This document shows, one piece after another, positions 1 through 8,490 of a stretch of 64,000 bases of DNA. The notes under the pieces were generated by a model, which saw only the letters and a program-made list of their open reading frames with translations, was not told the origin of the DNA and made no database searches. Position 1 is the first letter of the stretch; the number at the start of each line of letters is the position of its first letter. Source of the stretch: Ga0077555 sp963746315. Its GTDB lineage: Bacteria; Pseudomonadota; Alphaproteobacteria; Rhizobiales; Hyphomicrobiaceae. Location of the stretch: NCBI GenBank assembly GCA_963746315.1, contig CAVVAR010000012.1, positions 620,001-684,000 on the forward strand, read 5' to 3'. The position numbers and the translations under genes are program-made.

Positions 1-152
1 CTCCAGACACTCTCCTTCATCACGTCAAGCATTGGATCGAAGTTTCGCGCATATTCACATCATCAGACGGGACGGACCGGCGAAGAAACGGCCGTCTCGG
101 AAAAGCGGTAAGAAACCACACGTCAAAGAGACACATATTCGAGGAGATGATC

Positions 153-419
153 ATGAGCACCACGACCACCTTGTTGAGAAGCGCGCCGATATCGTCAAGT
201 CCTGTCGTCCAGGTCGCCATCGTCATCGAAAGCCTCGCTCGCGCCTACAAAGCGCACCGGGCATTCCGCAAGGCGCGCGCCCAATTGATGGCGCTGGACG
301 ACCGGATGCTGAAGGACATCGGCATCGACCGCAGCGAGATTGCCTCGGCTCTCCTGAATGAGAAGTCCGAGCGCCGCAACGGCGTCGCCAATCCACCGAT
401 GACGCGGCCAGTCCTCTAG
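153..419 (+). CDS. DUF1127 (YjiS-like) small protein
   Basis: An 88-residue protein whose C-terminal half carries the DUF1127 signature: an arginine/alanine-rich helix, then LMALDDRMLKDIGIDRSEI. Such proteins are common in alphaproteobacteria; some bind RNA and modulate phosphate, carbon or stress metabolism, but the role of this one is not known. The start is the second of two nearby ATGs (153), because the GAGGAG ribosome site at 141-146 abuts the first ATG (147) and sits six bases before the second. It is monocistronic, with 130 bases before the next gene. The N-terminal 35 residues are Ser/Thr-rich and not conserved in the family. Family assignment is secure; function is unknown. Confidence 0.85.
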   Translation: MSTTTTLLRSAPISSSPVVQVAIVIESLARAYKAHRAFRKARAQLMALDDRMLKDIGIDRSEIASALLNEKSERRNGVANPPMTRPVL

Positions 420-549
420 GAACGCGCCGCTGCCCGAGATCCGAGCCGATCGCCGGTTGCCGGAGATCGACGGATGCGGTCGCCCGGAATGATCCGGCGA
501 CCGTGATCGAACCAACCGAAAACTGCAAAGAAGCATAGGAGATCGTGAC

Positions 550-825
550 ATGTTCCAGACTTTCAAGCTCGCATTCGCTGGGTCCGCCCTTGCCCTCGTC
601 CTGATGGCTGGTGGTGCCTCCGCAGCCGACGTCAACGCCGGCGTCTTCGGTGGCCTCGCCGATACGGCACCGCGCTCGGTGTTCGACCAGATCGGCGACA
701 CCGCGCCCCGGTCGCCCTTCGACCAGATCGCCGATAGCGCTCCGCGGTCGCCGTTCGACGACCTGAAGGACAGCGCGCCTCGCTCCGACGGGGTCTTCGG
801 CACGACGGGTGACAGCGCGCCGTGA
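550..825 (+). CDS. secreted protein of 12-residue DTAPRS repeats
   Basis: A 91-residue protein with a clear Sec signal peptide (hydrophobic stretch about residues 8-22, cleavage after ASA near 25). The mature part is almost only repeats: DTAPRSVFDQIG, DTAPRSPFDQIA, DSAPRSPFDDLK, then a longer DSAPRSDG unit and a terminal DSAP. Each repeat is Asp-[Thr/Ser]-Ala-Pro-Arg-Ser followed by an acidic/hydrophobic patch, giving a small, charged, probably extended periplasmic protein. An AGGAG site lies just before the ATG. A 12-bp hairpin follows the stop. I do not recognise the family; an envelope or stress role is only a guess from export and from the neighbouring DUF1127 gene. Confidence 0.75.
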   Translation: MFQTFKLAFAGSALALVLMAGGASAADVNAGVFGGLADTAPRSVFDQIGDTAPRSPFDQIADSAPRSPFDDLKDSAPRSDGVFGTTGDSAP

Positions 826-841
826 GGCCATGAGTGCCAAA

Positions 842-876
842 GCGGAAGGCTCGACGAAAGATCGCGAGCCTTCCGC
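842..876 (+). terminator. 12-bp perfect stem-loop after the repeat-protein gene
   Basis: GCGGAAGGCTCG (842-853) pairs perfectly with CGAGCCTTCCGC (865-876) around an 11-base loop, 17 bases after the stop of the repeat-protein gene. No U-tract follows, so it may be a Rho-dependent pause, a 3' stabiliser or a weak terminator. Confidence 0.5.
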
Positions 877-929
877 CACGGGGATCATGAAAACCACCGA
901 GATATTCGACACTTGCCAGGAATTGAACC

Positions 930-1886
930 ATGCCAGCACCGCACACGGGTTTGCCTCATCTCGCCAACCGGGTTTTTCTCACCGACGGCGGTCTCGAGAC
1001 GACGCTCATTTTCCACGACGGCCTCGAGCTTCCGCATTTCGCGGCATTTCATCTGATGCGCGACGATGCAGGCCGCAGGGCGCTGGTCAGCTACTTCGAG
1101 CGATACATCGAGATCGCCAAGCGCCTCGAGGTCGGCTTCGTCCTCGAGAGCCCGACATGGCGGGCCAGCAAGGACTGGGGCGCCAAGCTCGGCTACTCGC
1201 CGGATGACATTGCCGCCGTCAATCGCAAGTCGATCGCATTCATGCGAGACCTGCGCATCGTGCACGAGACCGCCACGACCCCGATGGTAATCAGCGGCTG
1301 TGTCGGCCCGCGCGGGGATGGCTATGATCCCGGTGTGACCATGTCGGCCGACGAGGCGGAAGCCTATCACGCCCACCAGATCGACGCATTCTCGGCGGCT
1401 GGCGCCGACATGACGACGGCCATCACCATGACCAACGCTGCGGAGGCCATCGGCATTACGCGAGCGGCGACCCGGGCACGGCTGCCTGTCGCGATCTCGT
1501 TCACGCTCGAGACGGACGGCCGGCTGCCCACGGGGCAGGCTCTCGGAGAGGCTATCGAGGCGGTCGATGGCGCAACCGACGGTGCCCCAGCCTATTACAT
1601 GTTGAATTGCGCCCACCCCACGCATTTCGAGACAACGCTCGAGCCTGGCCCCGGCTGGATGCAACGTATCCGTGGCCTCAGGGCGAATGCCTCGCGCATG
1701 AGCCACCAGGAGCTGAACGACGCGCCAGAGCTCGATGCGGGCGATCCAGCCGAGCTTGGGTACCAATATCGCGACATCCGCCTCCGATTTCCCCAGATTG
1801 CCGTGCTCGGCGGCTGCTGCGGCACGGATCATCGTCACATCGAGGAAATCGGCAGCGCATGTATGGCGCATGGTCGAGGGAGGTGA
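930..1886 (+). CDS. homocysteine S-methyltransferase family protein
   Basis: A 318-residue cytosolic TIM-barrel protein of the homocysteine S-methyltransferase (Pfam S-methyl_trans) family, which uses a zinc ion held by three cysteines to activate homocysteine or a related thiol. The N-terminal LTDGGLETTLIF motif is typical, and the three zinc cysteines are present: Cys227 in LNCAHP, and Cys296/Cys297 in GGCCGTD. The length matches stand-alone MmuM-type enzymes, so the methyl donor may be S-methylmethionine or a betaine rather than methyl-folate; this cannot be decided from the sequence. The downstream acetyltransferase starts 3 bases after the stop, so the two are probably co-transcribed. 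Confidence 0.85.
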   Translation: MPAPHTGLPHLANRVFLTDGGLETTLIFHDGLELPHFAAFHLMRDDAGRRALVSYFERYIEIAKRLEVGFVLESPTWRASKDWGAKLGYSPDDIAAVNRKSIAFMRDLRIVHETATTPMVISGCVGPRGDGYDPGVTMSADEAEAYHAHQIDAFSAAGADMTTAITMTNAAEAIGITRAATRARLPVAISFTLETDGRLPTGQALGEAIEAVDGATDGAPAYYMLNCAHPTHFETTLEPGPGWMQRIRGLRANASRMSHQELNDAPELDAGDPAELGYQYRDIRLRFPQIAVLGGCCGTDHRHIEEIGSACMAHGRGR

Positions 1887-1888
1887 CC

Positions 1889-2491
1889 ATGAGCGACCAG
1901 ACGATCGATCGTCAGGTGGAAGTCATCGAGCCCCAGCACACCTCCTGTGCGCTGAAGGCGCTAACTCTTGCCTTTGCGGAGGATCCGCCCTCTCGCTGGC
2001 TTTTCCCCGAGCCTGAAGCTTTTGCCCGCCACTTCGCGGAGTTCGCCCTCGCATTCGGTGGAGGCGCCATAGCTGATGGAACAGCGCTCGAGATCGAAGG
2101 GCACGCTGGCGTGGCACTTTGGATGTCGCCGGGGATCGAACCAGACGAAGGCGCGCTGCTGGATGTGATCGAGCGCAGCGTCACGGCGCCGCGCCGCGCT
2201 CGTGTTCATGACCTGCTCGCCGAGATGGGTCGCCTGCACCCGAGCGGTGATCACTGGTACCTTCCGCTGATCGGCGTCGATCCTCGGCGCCAGGGAGCAG
2301 GACTTGGATCTGCGCTACTTCGGCCCGCACTTCGGGCCGCCGATGCCATGCAGCTACCGGCCTATCTGGAGGCGACGTGCCCCCTCAATGTCAGGCTGTA
2401 CCTGAGACACGGCTTCGAACCCACCGGCGAGATCCGCATCCACGACTGTCCGGTGATCACGCCCATGCTCCGCCAGCCTCGAGGGCGGTGA
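1889..2491 (+). CDS. GNAT family N-acetyltransferase
   Basis: A 200-residue protein with the GNAT fold's acetyl-CoA motif A at about residues 126-142 (IGVDPRRQGAGLGSALL), followed by the usual alpha4/beta6 element (LEATCPLNVRLYLRHGF) where the Tyr is the likely general acid. GNAT enzymes move an acetyl group from acetyl-CoA to an amine; the substrate here is unknown. The ATG at 1889 follows the TGA of the methyltransferase gene by two bases and is preceded by GGGAGG within that gene's end, which supports this start. It converges on selA with an 11-base gap. Confidence 0.85.
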   Translation: MSDQTIDRQVEVIEPQHTSCALKALTLAFAEDPPSRWLFPEPEAFARHFAEFALAFGGGAIADGTALEIEGHAGVALWMSPGIEPDEGALLDVIERSVTAPRRARVHDLLAEMGRLHPSGDHWYLPLIGVDPRRQGAGLGSALLRPALRAADAMQLPAYLEATCPLNVRLYLRHGFEPTGEIRIHDCPVITPMLRQPRGR

Positions 2492-2502
2492 TGGCCGCCG
2501 CG

Positions 2503-3960
2503 TCAGTCTGCATCACCGACGGGCACCGCTTCGGACCCGTTGCCCTTCAGCTGGCTGCGGTCGAGGGTTGCGAGGCCGGCGACGAAGGCTGCCTCGTCGT
2601 CGAGGCACCTCAGGTCGAGGATGAGTGCACCTTTCTCGATGCGGCCGATGACGGGAATTGCGAGGCTGCGCAACGCGGTTGCAAGGCTTGCGAGACGAGC
2701 ACCTGCTTTCTTGCGCACTCGCGGAGAGATCGAAAGACCAGCGCTCGGTATGGTTTCGAGCGGCAGGGCTCCCGAGCCGATCTGGCTTGCGCAAGCGCAA
2801 TCCGTCACCACGAACCCATCGCCGACGGCCGTCGCCAATGGTGAGGCGAGCCGCGCGGCGAGTGCCTGCAACTCGGCAGTTGGCCGCGTGAAGAGGCGCA
2901 GCGTCGGCAGGCTTTCCGCTAAGCGGTCGGGGTCTCGGTAGAGCTTGAGCGTCGCCTCGAGCGCCGCGAGCCTGACCTTGTCGAGGCGCATCGCGCGCTT
3001 CATCGGATTCTTGGCGCAACGCTGCACCAGATCCCGCCGGCCGACGATGAAGCCCGCCTGCGCGCCGCCGAGGAGCTTGTCTCCCGAGAAGGTCACCAGG
3101 TCTGCCCCGTCTCGCAGGGCATCGACGACCGTCCGTTCCCGCCGCAGCCCCCATCGGCTGAGGTCGACGAGCGTTCCCGAGCCCAGGTCGTCGACGAGCG
3201 GGACACCGGCTTTGCGCGTGAGCGGTGCGAGATCGACCGCCCCGACTTCGGCAGTGAAGCCCTGAATGACATAATTTGAAGTGTGCACCTTCATCACGAG
3301 CGCTGTCTCGGGCCCGATCGCGCCAGCATAATCCTTCAAATGCGTACGGTTGGTCGTCCCGACCTCGGTGAGTCGTGTACCCGCTCGCGCCATGATGTCC
3401 GGGATGCGGAATGCGCCGCCGATCTCGATAAGCTCCCCGCGCGAGACGATCGTCTCGCGTCCCGCTGCGAGCGTATTCAGCACCAACATCACGGCCGCGG
3501 CGTTGTTGTTGACCGCGATCGCGTCCTCGGCGCCGGTCAACTCGCAGAGCAGCGGCCGGATCGCATCGTCGCGCTCCCCGCGGCCTCCGCTGGCGATGTC
3601 GAATTCCAGGGCTGCCGGATGGCGCATGGCCTGGACCGCAGCCTCGATCGCCGACTCCGGTAGAACCGCTCGCCCCAGATTGGTGTGCAGCACCGTACCA
3701 GTCAGGTTGAAGACGCGCCGGAGGTGGGGACGGCTCAATTCCGCGAGCCGCGCGACGGCCGCCAGCGCGATCCGCTCCGCCGCCTGTTGGCGGGGCAGTG
3801 GTTCGGCCTCCTCCGCGCGCACTTGGCGCCGATAGGCATCCAGTCCCTCGCGAACGGTGGAGACGACCGCCTGCCGACCGTGTTGCGCGACGCCTGCCAG
3901 AGCGATTTCGCTCCGCATGATCTCGTCCACGGACGGAATCTCTTTAGCGGAGTGAGGCAT
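2503..3960 (-). CDS. selA: L-seryl-tRNA(Sec) selenium transferase
   Basis: SelA is the PLP-dependent enzyme that converts seryl-tRNA(Sec) to selenocysteinyl-tRNA(Sec) using selenophosphate. This 485-residue protein (E. coli SelA is about 463) has the N-terminal tRNA-binding helices, the FNLTGTVLHTNLGRA block at 84-98, and the PLP lysine Lys295 in FSGDKLLGGAQAG. The start at 3960 gives MPHSAKEIPSVDEI, which aligns with SelA N-termini; an upstream in-frame ATG at 4062 would add 34 unconserved residues. selB normally lies directly downstream, but here a convergent acetyltransferase gene does, so selA stands alone in this window. No selenoprotein or tRNA-Sec was seen nearby. Confidence 0.95.
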   Translation of the reverse strand: MPHSAKEIPSVDEIMRSEIALAGVAQHGRQAVVSTVREGLDAYRRQVRAEEAEPLPRQQAAERIALAAVARLAELSRPHLRRVFNLTGTVLHTNLGRAVLPESAIEAAVQAMRHPAALEFDIASGGRGERDDAIRPLLCELTGAEDAIAVNNNAAAVMLVLNTLAAGRETIVSRGELIEIGGAFRIPDIMARAGTRLTEVGTTNRTHLKDYAGAIGPETALVMKVHTSNYVIQGFTAEVGAVDLAPLTRKAGVPLVDDLGSGTLVDLSRWGLRRERTVVDALRDGADLVTFSGDKLLGGAQAGFIVGRRDLVQRCAKNPMKRAMRLDKVRLAALEATLKLYRDPDRLAESLPTLRLFTRPTAELQALAARLASPLATAVGDGFVVTDCACASQIGSGALPLETIPSAGLSISPRVRKKAGARLASLATALRSLAIPVIGRIEKGALILDLRCLDDEAAFVAGLATLDRSQLKGNGSEAVPVGDAD

Positions 3961-4333
3961 GGCGGCGGGCGCTCGGATGGTTAAGGCTGCGAATCTCGGT
4001 CTGCGGTAGGAAAACGAGGCGTACCAGCAACTTCCGTGGCGATGGAATGCGCCTGCGACCATCAGTTACCTAGCACGGCCTCAGCCGCAGTGTCAGACTT
4101 CCCATCATGCTTGATGACCCCGGCGGCGAGCCGGGCGCCGTGCATTGCCAACTTGGTCATGGAACAGTCTTGCGCTAACAGGCAAAGCGCATCATATTCT
4201 CGTCGTCGAACTCGCTTTGGTGCGCACTACACGACAGCTACCCGTGGCTGACCTTGTTGTTACCACTCCAATGCGTGATTTGATGGTTTCCGGCGCTAGT
4301 GTCGGGGGCCTGTTACATCTTTGGAGCACTAGA
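3961..4333. other. divergent intergenic region, selA / cold-shock gene
   Basis: This 373-base region separates divergent selA and the cold-shock gene. It holds the promoter of each and, on the plus strand, probably a long 5' leader of the cold-shock mRNA. I see no convincing gene, tRNA-like fold or strong inverted repeat in it, and no promoter clear enough to place. Confidence 0.4.
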
Positions 4334-4537
4334 ATGGCCACTGGCATCGTGAAATGGTTCAACGCGCAGAAGGGTTACGGCTTCATCCAGCCGGACGAGG
4401 GTGGAAACGACGTGTTCGTCCACATCTCGGCCGTGGAGCGGGCCGGCCTGACCGGTCTGCGTGAGGGCCAGCGCATCACGTACGAGATCGAGAAGGGCCG
4501 CAACGGCAAGAGCGCCGCGGTCAATCTCAAGACCTAA
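4334..4537 (+). CDS. cold-shock protein, CspA family
   Basis: A 67-residue single-domain cold-shock protein. It has both RNA-binding motifs: KWFNAQKGYGFIQ (RNP1, residues 7-19) and DVFVHIS (RNP2, around 26-32). CspA proteins are cytosolic RNA chaperones that melt mRNA structure during cold or growth transitions. The ATG at 4334 gives the canonical MATGIVKWF start; the frame is open further upstream but that part is not conserved. Its neighbour downstream is an IF-1 gene, also linked to translation at low temperature, 322 bases away with a hairpin in between. Confidence 0.95.
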   Translation: MATGIVKWFNAQKGYGFIQPDEGGNDVFVHISAVERAGLTGLREGQRITYEIEKGRNGKSAAVNLKT

Positions 4538-4859
4538 TGCCGGCCGACCGGGGACCCGATGCTCCCTGAGACGACGGAAGCTGTGCCGGACGGAAACATC
4601 GGTGCGCGCAACGCGCACCGATCAGAAATGCGAACTCCTCACAGACGCTCATAGGCGAACCGCATAACCGGCCAGCTGACGAGTAGATGGCTCCGGCCGG
4701 CGCGGCATGTCCGTTGCCTGCCGGGTGCCCGCGCACAGATGCACACCCGCGAAGCAAGCGGATGTCCTGTCCGCTGACTGCAAGATGAATTAAGTGTGAT
4801 AGCGGTGCCCTCGGCAAGCGATTGCTTGCCGGTATCGTCGCGGCAAGGTCGGAGACTGC
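4538..4859. other. intergenic region csp / infA
   Basis: This 322-base gap holds the hairpin at 4598-4622 and presumably the promoter and leader of the IF-1 gene. No reading frame in it looks coding. The last 60 bases contain repeated GCAAG/TTGCC words that could form weak structure near the infA start. Confidence 0.4.
4598..4622 (+). terminator. 11-bp hairpin after the cold-shock gene
   Basis: ATCGGTGCGCG (4598-4608) and CGCGCACCGAT (4612-4622) form a perfect 11-bp stem with a CAA loop, 60 bases after the csp stop. No U-run follows. It is a likely transcript end or 3' processing structure separating csp from infA. Confidence 0.5.
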
Positions 4860-5147
4860 ATGGCCAAGGAAGAGATGCTCGAGTTCGAGGGAGTCGTGGC
4901 AGAGGTTCTGCCAGATGCCCGCTGCCGTGTGACGCTTGAGAATGGGCACGAGGTGATCGCCTATACGTCAGGTCGCATGAAGAAGAACCGCATCCGTATT
5001 CTGGCCGGCGACCGCGTCACCGTGGAAATGACGCCTTACGACCTGACAAAGGGGCGCATTAACTTCCGCCACAAGGATACCCGGTCCGGGCCGCCGCCGG
5101 GCGCAGGAGGCGCCGGCGGTCGCCGTCCGCCACCGCGGCGGCGCTGA
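4860..5147 (+). CDS. infA: translation initiation factor IF-1 with basic C-terminal tail
   Basis: IF-1 binds the ribosomal A site during initiation. Residues 1-72 form the full S1/OB-fold domain (MAKEEMLEFEGVV, LENGHEVIAYTSGRMKKNRIRI, GDRVTVEMTPYDLTKGRI). The protein is 95 residues, about 23 longer than the usual 72; the extra C-terminus is glycine/proline-rich and ends in an arginine run (PPPRRR), suggesting extra RNA or ribosome contact. A GGAG-like site precedes the ATG poorly, but the start is fixed by the conserved N-terminus. A Rho-independent terminator follows at once, so it is probably monocistronic. It may be a second, specialised IF-1 copy; whether another exists cannot be seen here. 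Confidence 0.92.
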   Translation: MAKEEMLEFEGVVAEVLPDARCRVTLENGHEVIAYTSGRMKKNRIRILAGDRVTVEMTPYDLTKGRINFRHKDTRSGPPPGAGGAGGRRPPPRRR

Positions 5148-5174
5148 GCCGGCAAAATCGGCATCGAAACCCGG

Positions 5175-5210
5175 AAGCGCTCTGTCCTCAGGCCGGAGCG
5201 CTTTTCGTTT
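5175..5210 (+). terminator. Rho-independent terminator of infA
   Basis: AAGCGCTC (5175-5182) pairs with GAGCGCTT (5196-5203), and the stem runs into TTTTCGTTT. It lies 28 bases after the infA stop. Confidence 0.8.
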
Positions 5211-5332
5211 GGGCGCTTCGCTGGCAGAGTGCACGCGCTGACAAAGCCGTGTGTTGGCCCGCCGCGGCTTTCCATGTTGAATGCGCGACGCCAGACAGCC
5301 CATTTCGGGCCCGACCGGACGTCGGAGACACG

Positions 5333-6427
5333 ATGCAGCGTCAATCGAGACCCGCCGCGACGTTCCGCACCGCCTGCACGCCCGAGCAAGTGGCTGCGCG
5401 CGGGACGCGCAAGCCTGTCAATCTTGCGCTACAGGGCGGAGGCGTTCACGGAGCATTTGCGTGGGGCGTGCTCGACCGGCTGCTCGAGGACGACCGCCTC
5501 GCACCGGATGCGATCAGCGCAACGAGTGCCGGGGCGATGAATGCCGTGGTGATGGCATGGGGTGTTTCGCAAGGTGGCCGCGAAGGAGGCCGCATCAAGT
5601 TGGCGGAGTTCTGGCGCAAGATCAGCCAGGTCGGCGAGATGTGGAACCCGGTGCGCCCGGACATGCTGGCGCCGTTTGCCCAGGCTGCGAGCTGGCCGCT
5701 CGACCTCACGCCCGCCTACATGATGTTCCAGGCCGTCACGCACACCTTCTCGCCCTATCAGCTCAACCCGCTCGATCTGAACCCGCTCCGCGATGTCCTA
5801 CTTGATGTGGTCGACTTCCCTCGGCTGAGGCGCTGTCCGCTCGCCACCCGCATCTTCCTGTGCGCGACCAACGTGCGGACGGGCAAGATAAAGGTATTCC
5901 AGAATGCGGAGATTTCGGCCGATGCCGTGCTCGCGTCGGCCTGCCTGCCCTACATATTCAAGGCCGTCGAGATCGATGGTGAGCATTATTGGGACGGCGG
6001 CTTCATGGGCAACCCCGCCATATTTCCGCTGATCTACGAAGGCGCCTCCCGCGACATCGTGATCGTGCACATCAATCCACTGGTGCAGGACCGCTTGCCG
6101 ACATCCGCGCCCGAGATCTTCGACCGCATGAACGAGATCTCGTTCAATTCCTCGTTGATGCGTGAGATGCGCGCCATCGCCTTCGTCTCACGGCTCGTGG
6201 AGGACGAGAAGCTCGATACCAACCGCTACCAGCGCATGCTGGTGCACGCCATCAGTGACGACGACGAGATGCGCAAGCACGGCGCCTGGAGCAAGCTCAA
6301 CCCCGATTGGGCCTTCATCCAGCGGCTTTTCACGGCGGGTCGCCAGGCAGCCGGGCGTTTCCTCGACGCGCACTACGACGATGTCGGCACCACCTCGAGC
6401 GTCGACATCGCCGCGACCTACCTTTGA
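5333..6427 (+). CDS. patatin-like phospholipase
   Basis: A 364-residue patatin-family lipid acyl hydrolase. It has the oxyanion-hole motif GGGVHGAFAWGVLD (35-48), the nucleophile Ser65 in ATSAGAMN (the first Gly of the usual GxSxG is Ala here), and the catalytic Asp221 in WDGGF, which with Ser65 forms the dyad. There is no signal peptide, so it is probably cytosolic or peripheral on the inner membrane, acting on phospholipids or stored acyl esters such as PHB-granule lipids. The ATG at 5333 was chosen because the residues before it are unconserved. It is monocistronic and converges on the mutase gene, 22 bases away. Confidence 0.88.
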   Translation: MQRQSRPAATFRTACTPEQVAARGTRKPVNLALQGGGVHGAFAWGVLDRLLEDDRLAPDAISATSAGAMNAVVMAWGVSQGGREGGRIKLAEFWRKISQVGEMWNPVRPDMLAPFAQAASWPLDLTPAYMMFQAVTHTFSPYQLNPLDLNPLRDVLLDVVDFPRLRRCPLATRIFLCATNVRTGKIKVFQNAEISADAVLASACLPYIFKAVEIDGEHYWDGGFMGNPAIFPLIYEGASRDIVIVHINPLVQDRLPTSAPEIFDRMNEISFNSSLMREMRAIAFVSRLVEDEKLDTNRYQRMLVHAISDDDEMRKHGAWSKLNPDWAFIQRLFTAGRQAAGRFLDAHYDDVGTTSSVDIAATYL

Positions 6428-6449
6428 AGCGTCGAGCGGCGTCGGGTTA

Positions 6450-8345
6450 TCAAACCCCCTTGATGCCCAGTGCAGCCTGGATCGAGGTCAGCGCCGAGAT
6501 GGCGTCCATCCCCGCGTAAAGGAGCTCGTCGACGCCGGCCGCCTTGAGCGCGGCCTCTTGATCCTTGGGGCGCCCGGCGAGATAGACGTGCGTCGCGCCA
6601 GCCGTCTTCAGCAACGAGGCAGTGGCCTCGCCGATCTCCGCGTAGATCTCGTCCGAGGAGCAGATGCATGCGATCTGCGCACCGGATCCGCCGAATTCGC
6701 GTCCTGCATCCGTCGACGTCAGGTAGCTTTCGCCGCCGGTGCACTCGATCCCGCCAGCGGCGAGGAAGTTGCGGATCCACGTTGCGCGGGTGGCATTCGC
6801 GGCGAGAGGTCCGAGGGCCGCGAGAAAGACGCGCGGCCGCTCGCCATTCTCCGTCTCGTAGATATCAGCATTGTCTCGAAGGCGTTCGAATGCCTCGGCG
6901 GCACGCTCGAGGCGCAATGGACGAGCCTTGGCGCCGTTTAGCCCCGCCGACGGAACCTCGGAGGGCCAGGGAGTGAAGGTCACGCCGTCGTCGCCGAGGC
7001 GCGGGAAGGCGGAGGTGCCCGTCAGCTCCATGTGACCTGTCGCGATCAGCTTGCGACGCGCCTCTTGCGCCTGGACGAGGCGCTCCTGCACGCTTTCCGT
7101 CTCGAGCGCTACCGCGAGGCCACCCTCCGCCTCGATCGCTTGGAACGTCTCCCAGGCCTTGGCCGCCAAATCGTCGGTCAGTCGCTCGACATACCAGCTT
7201 CCGCCCGCCGGATCTGCAACCCGGCCGAGCCCGGCCTCCTCGAGCAGCACATGGTGCGTGTTCCGCGCTATGCGGCGGGCAAAGCTGTCGGGCCTTCCTA
7301 TTGCCCACGTGAAGGGCAGCACGGTGATGGCGTCGGCGCCGCCCATGGCCGCCCCAGCGGCTGCAATGGTGGTGCGCAGCATGTTGACCCATGGATCGCG
7401 TTTCGCCAGCATCCGGGCGGAGGTCTCGGCCGTGAAACTGACGCGTGTCGCGCCATCGGTCGCGCCGCACGCCTCAGCGAGCCGCCACATGACACGGCGA
7501 GCCGCGCGAAGCTTGGCAATCGTCAGGAACTGGTCCGCGTCAGCCGCGAGCGTTACGGCGATGCTCGGCAACGCTGCGGCCGGTGCGATGCCTTTAGCCT
7601 CGCAAGCGCGCAAGTAAGCGACCGTCGAACCCAGAACGAGAGCGATCTCCTGCGCCTCGGTCGCTCCGCCCAGATGCCAGGCATGCCCATTGGCCCGAAG
7701 TGCTGTCACGCCCGGCATCGCCGCCACCGTACGCACCAGATCGGCTGCGATCTCCAGCGCGCGAGGCACGGAGTGATAGAGCGCTCCCGTCGTCGCCAAC
7801 GTGCCGAGCGGATCGTAGTTGAGCGCGCCTTGCCGTTGACCGTCCTCGACGCCGGCGGCGCGCCACAACGCGATCAGGCTGCCGGCCGCGTCAGGAGTAT
7901 ACTCGCCCGCCATAAGTGAGATCGGCGCCACGTCCAGCATGACGCCCTCGAGCGCTCGCGCCATCACATCCTGCTCGTAGCCGACACCTGTCCAACCCGG
8001 CGCTGCGATCTGCAGGAGCACCGAGGTCGTGCCCCCAGCCAAATCCTCGAGCACCGCGACATTTGCCGCCACGGGGTCCGGCTCAGCGCAAATCTGGCGC
8101 ATGTCCCAGCTCGCGTCGTCGGACAGCCGAGAGCCACGCAGAAGCGGAGGGCCGCCCGGTGCGAGCGTGTCGTGGCCCGAAATCGCGTGGCGCCGCGTGT
8201 AAAGCGGCTCGATTCTGAGCCCATCCGCCGTACGAGACACGAGCCGGCGCTCGAAGTCGCCGCCCTTGATCGCCTTGTCGACCAGCCGGAGCCACTCCTC
8301 CTCGGATGGACGGGGGAAGTCGGCCGCAAGCGCAAGGTCGGTCAT
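6450..8345 (-). CDS. mutA: methylmalonyl-CoA mutase small (beta) subunit
   Basis: Methylmalonyl-CoA mutase interconverts methylmalonyl-CoA and succinyl-CoA; the small subunit is catalytically silent and pairs with a B12-binding large subunit. This 631-residue protein has the mutase TIM barrel (residues about 30-450) and a C-terminal Rossmann-like cobalamin domain remnant (about 490-631) that lacks the DxHxxG cobalamin ligand motif, as expected for MutA. The ATG at 8345 starts MTDLALAADFPRPSEEEW; the frame stays open upstream without conservation. mutB, normally next to mutA, is absent: downstream lies a convergent patatin gene, upstream the divergent nitrile hydratase operon. Confidence 0.88.
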   Translation of the reverse strand: MTDLALAADFPRPSEEEWLRLVDKAIKGGDFERRLVSRTADGLRIEPLYTRRHAISGHDTLAPGGPPLLRGSRLSDDASWDMRQICAEPDPVAANVAVLEDLAGGTTSVLLQIAAPGWTGVGYEQDVMARALEGVMLDVAPISLMAGEYTPDAAGSLIALWRAAGVEDGQRQGALNYDPLGTLATTGALYHSVPRALEIAADLVRTVAAMPGVTALRANGHAWHLGGATEAQEIALVLGSTVAYLRACEAKGIAPAAALPSIAVTLAADADQFLTIAKLRAARRVMWRLAEACGATDGATRVSFTAETSARMLAKRDPWVNMLRTTIAAAGAAMGGADAITVLPFTWAIGRPDSFARRIARNTHHVLLEEAGLGRVADPAGGSWYVERLTDDLAAKAWETFQAIEAEGGLAVALETESVQERLVQAQEARRKLIATGHMELTGTSAFPRLGDDGVTFTPWPSEVPSAGLNGAKARPLRLERAAEAFERLRDNADIYETENGERPRVFLAALGPLAANATRATWIRNFLAAGGIECTGGESYLTSTDAGREFGGSGAQIACICSSDEIYAEIGEATASLLKTAGATHVYLAGRPKDQEAALKAAGVDELLYAGMDAISALTSIQAALGIKGV

Positions 8346-8490
8346 CAGGTCGTTCCATCCGGCAAGTGGGGTTGCCCTACGTTCTAGAGCCGCTCGGGCA
8401 AGACGCCAAGACCCGGCAGCAGACGTCCTTGCCGGTTGCGAAGCGTCATCAATGGGGCGCAGAATACGTGCAAACCAAGGGAGCCCCTGG

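Noticed and set aside
32..361. A 109-codon plus-strand frame overlapping the DUF1127 gene.
   Set aside because: Its product has an arginine-rich shadow composition and no domain; the DUF1127 frame is clearly the real one.
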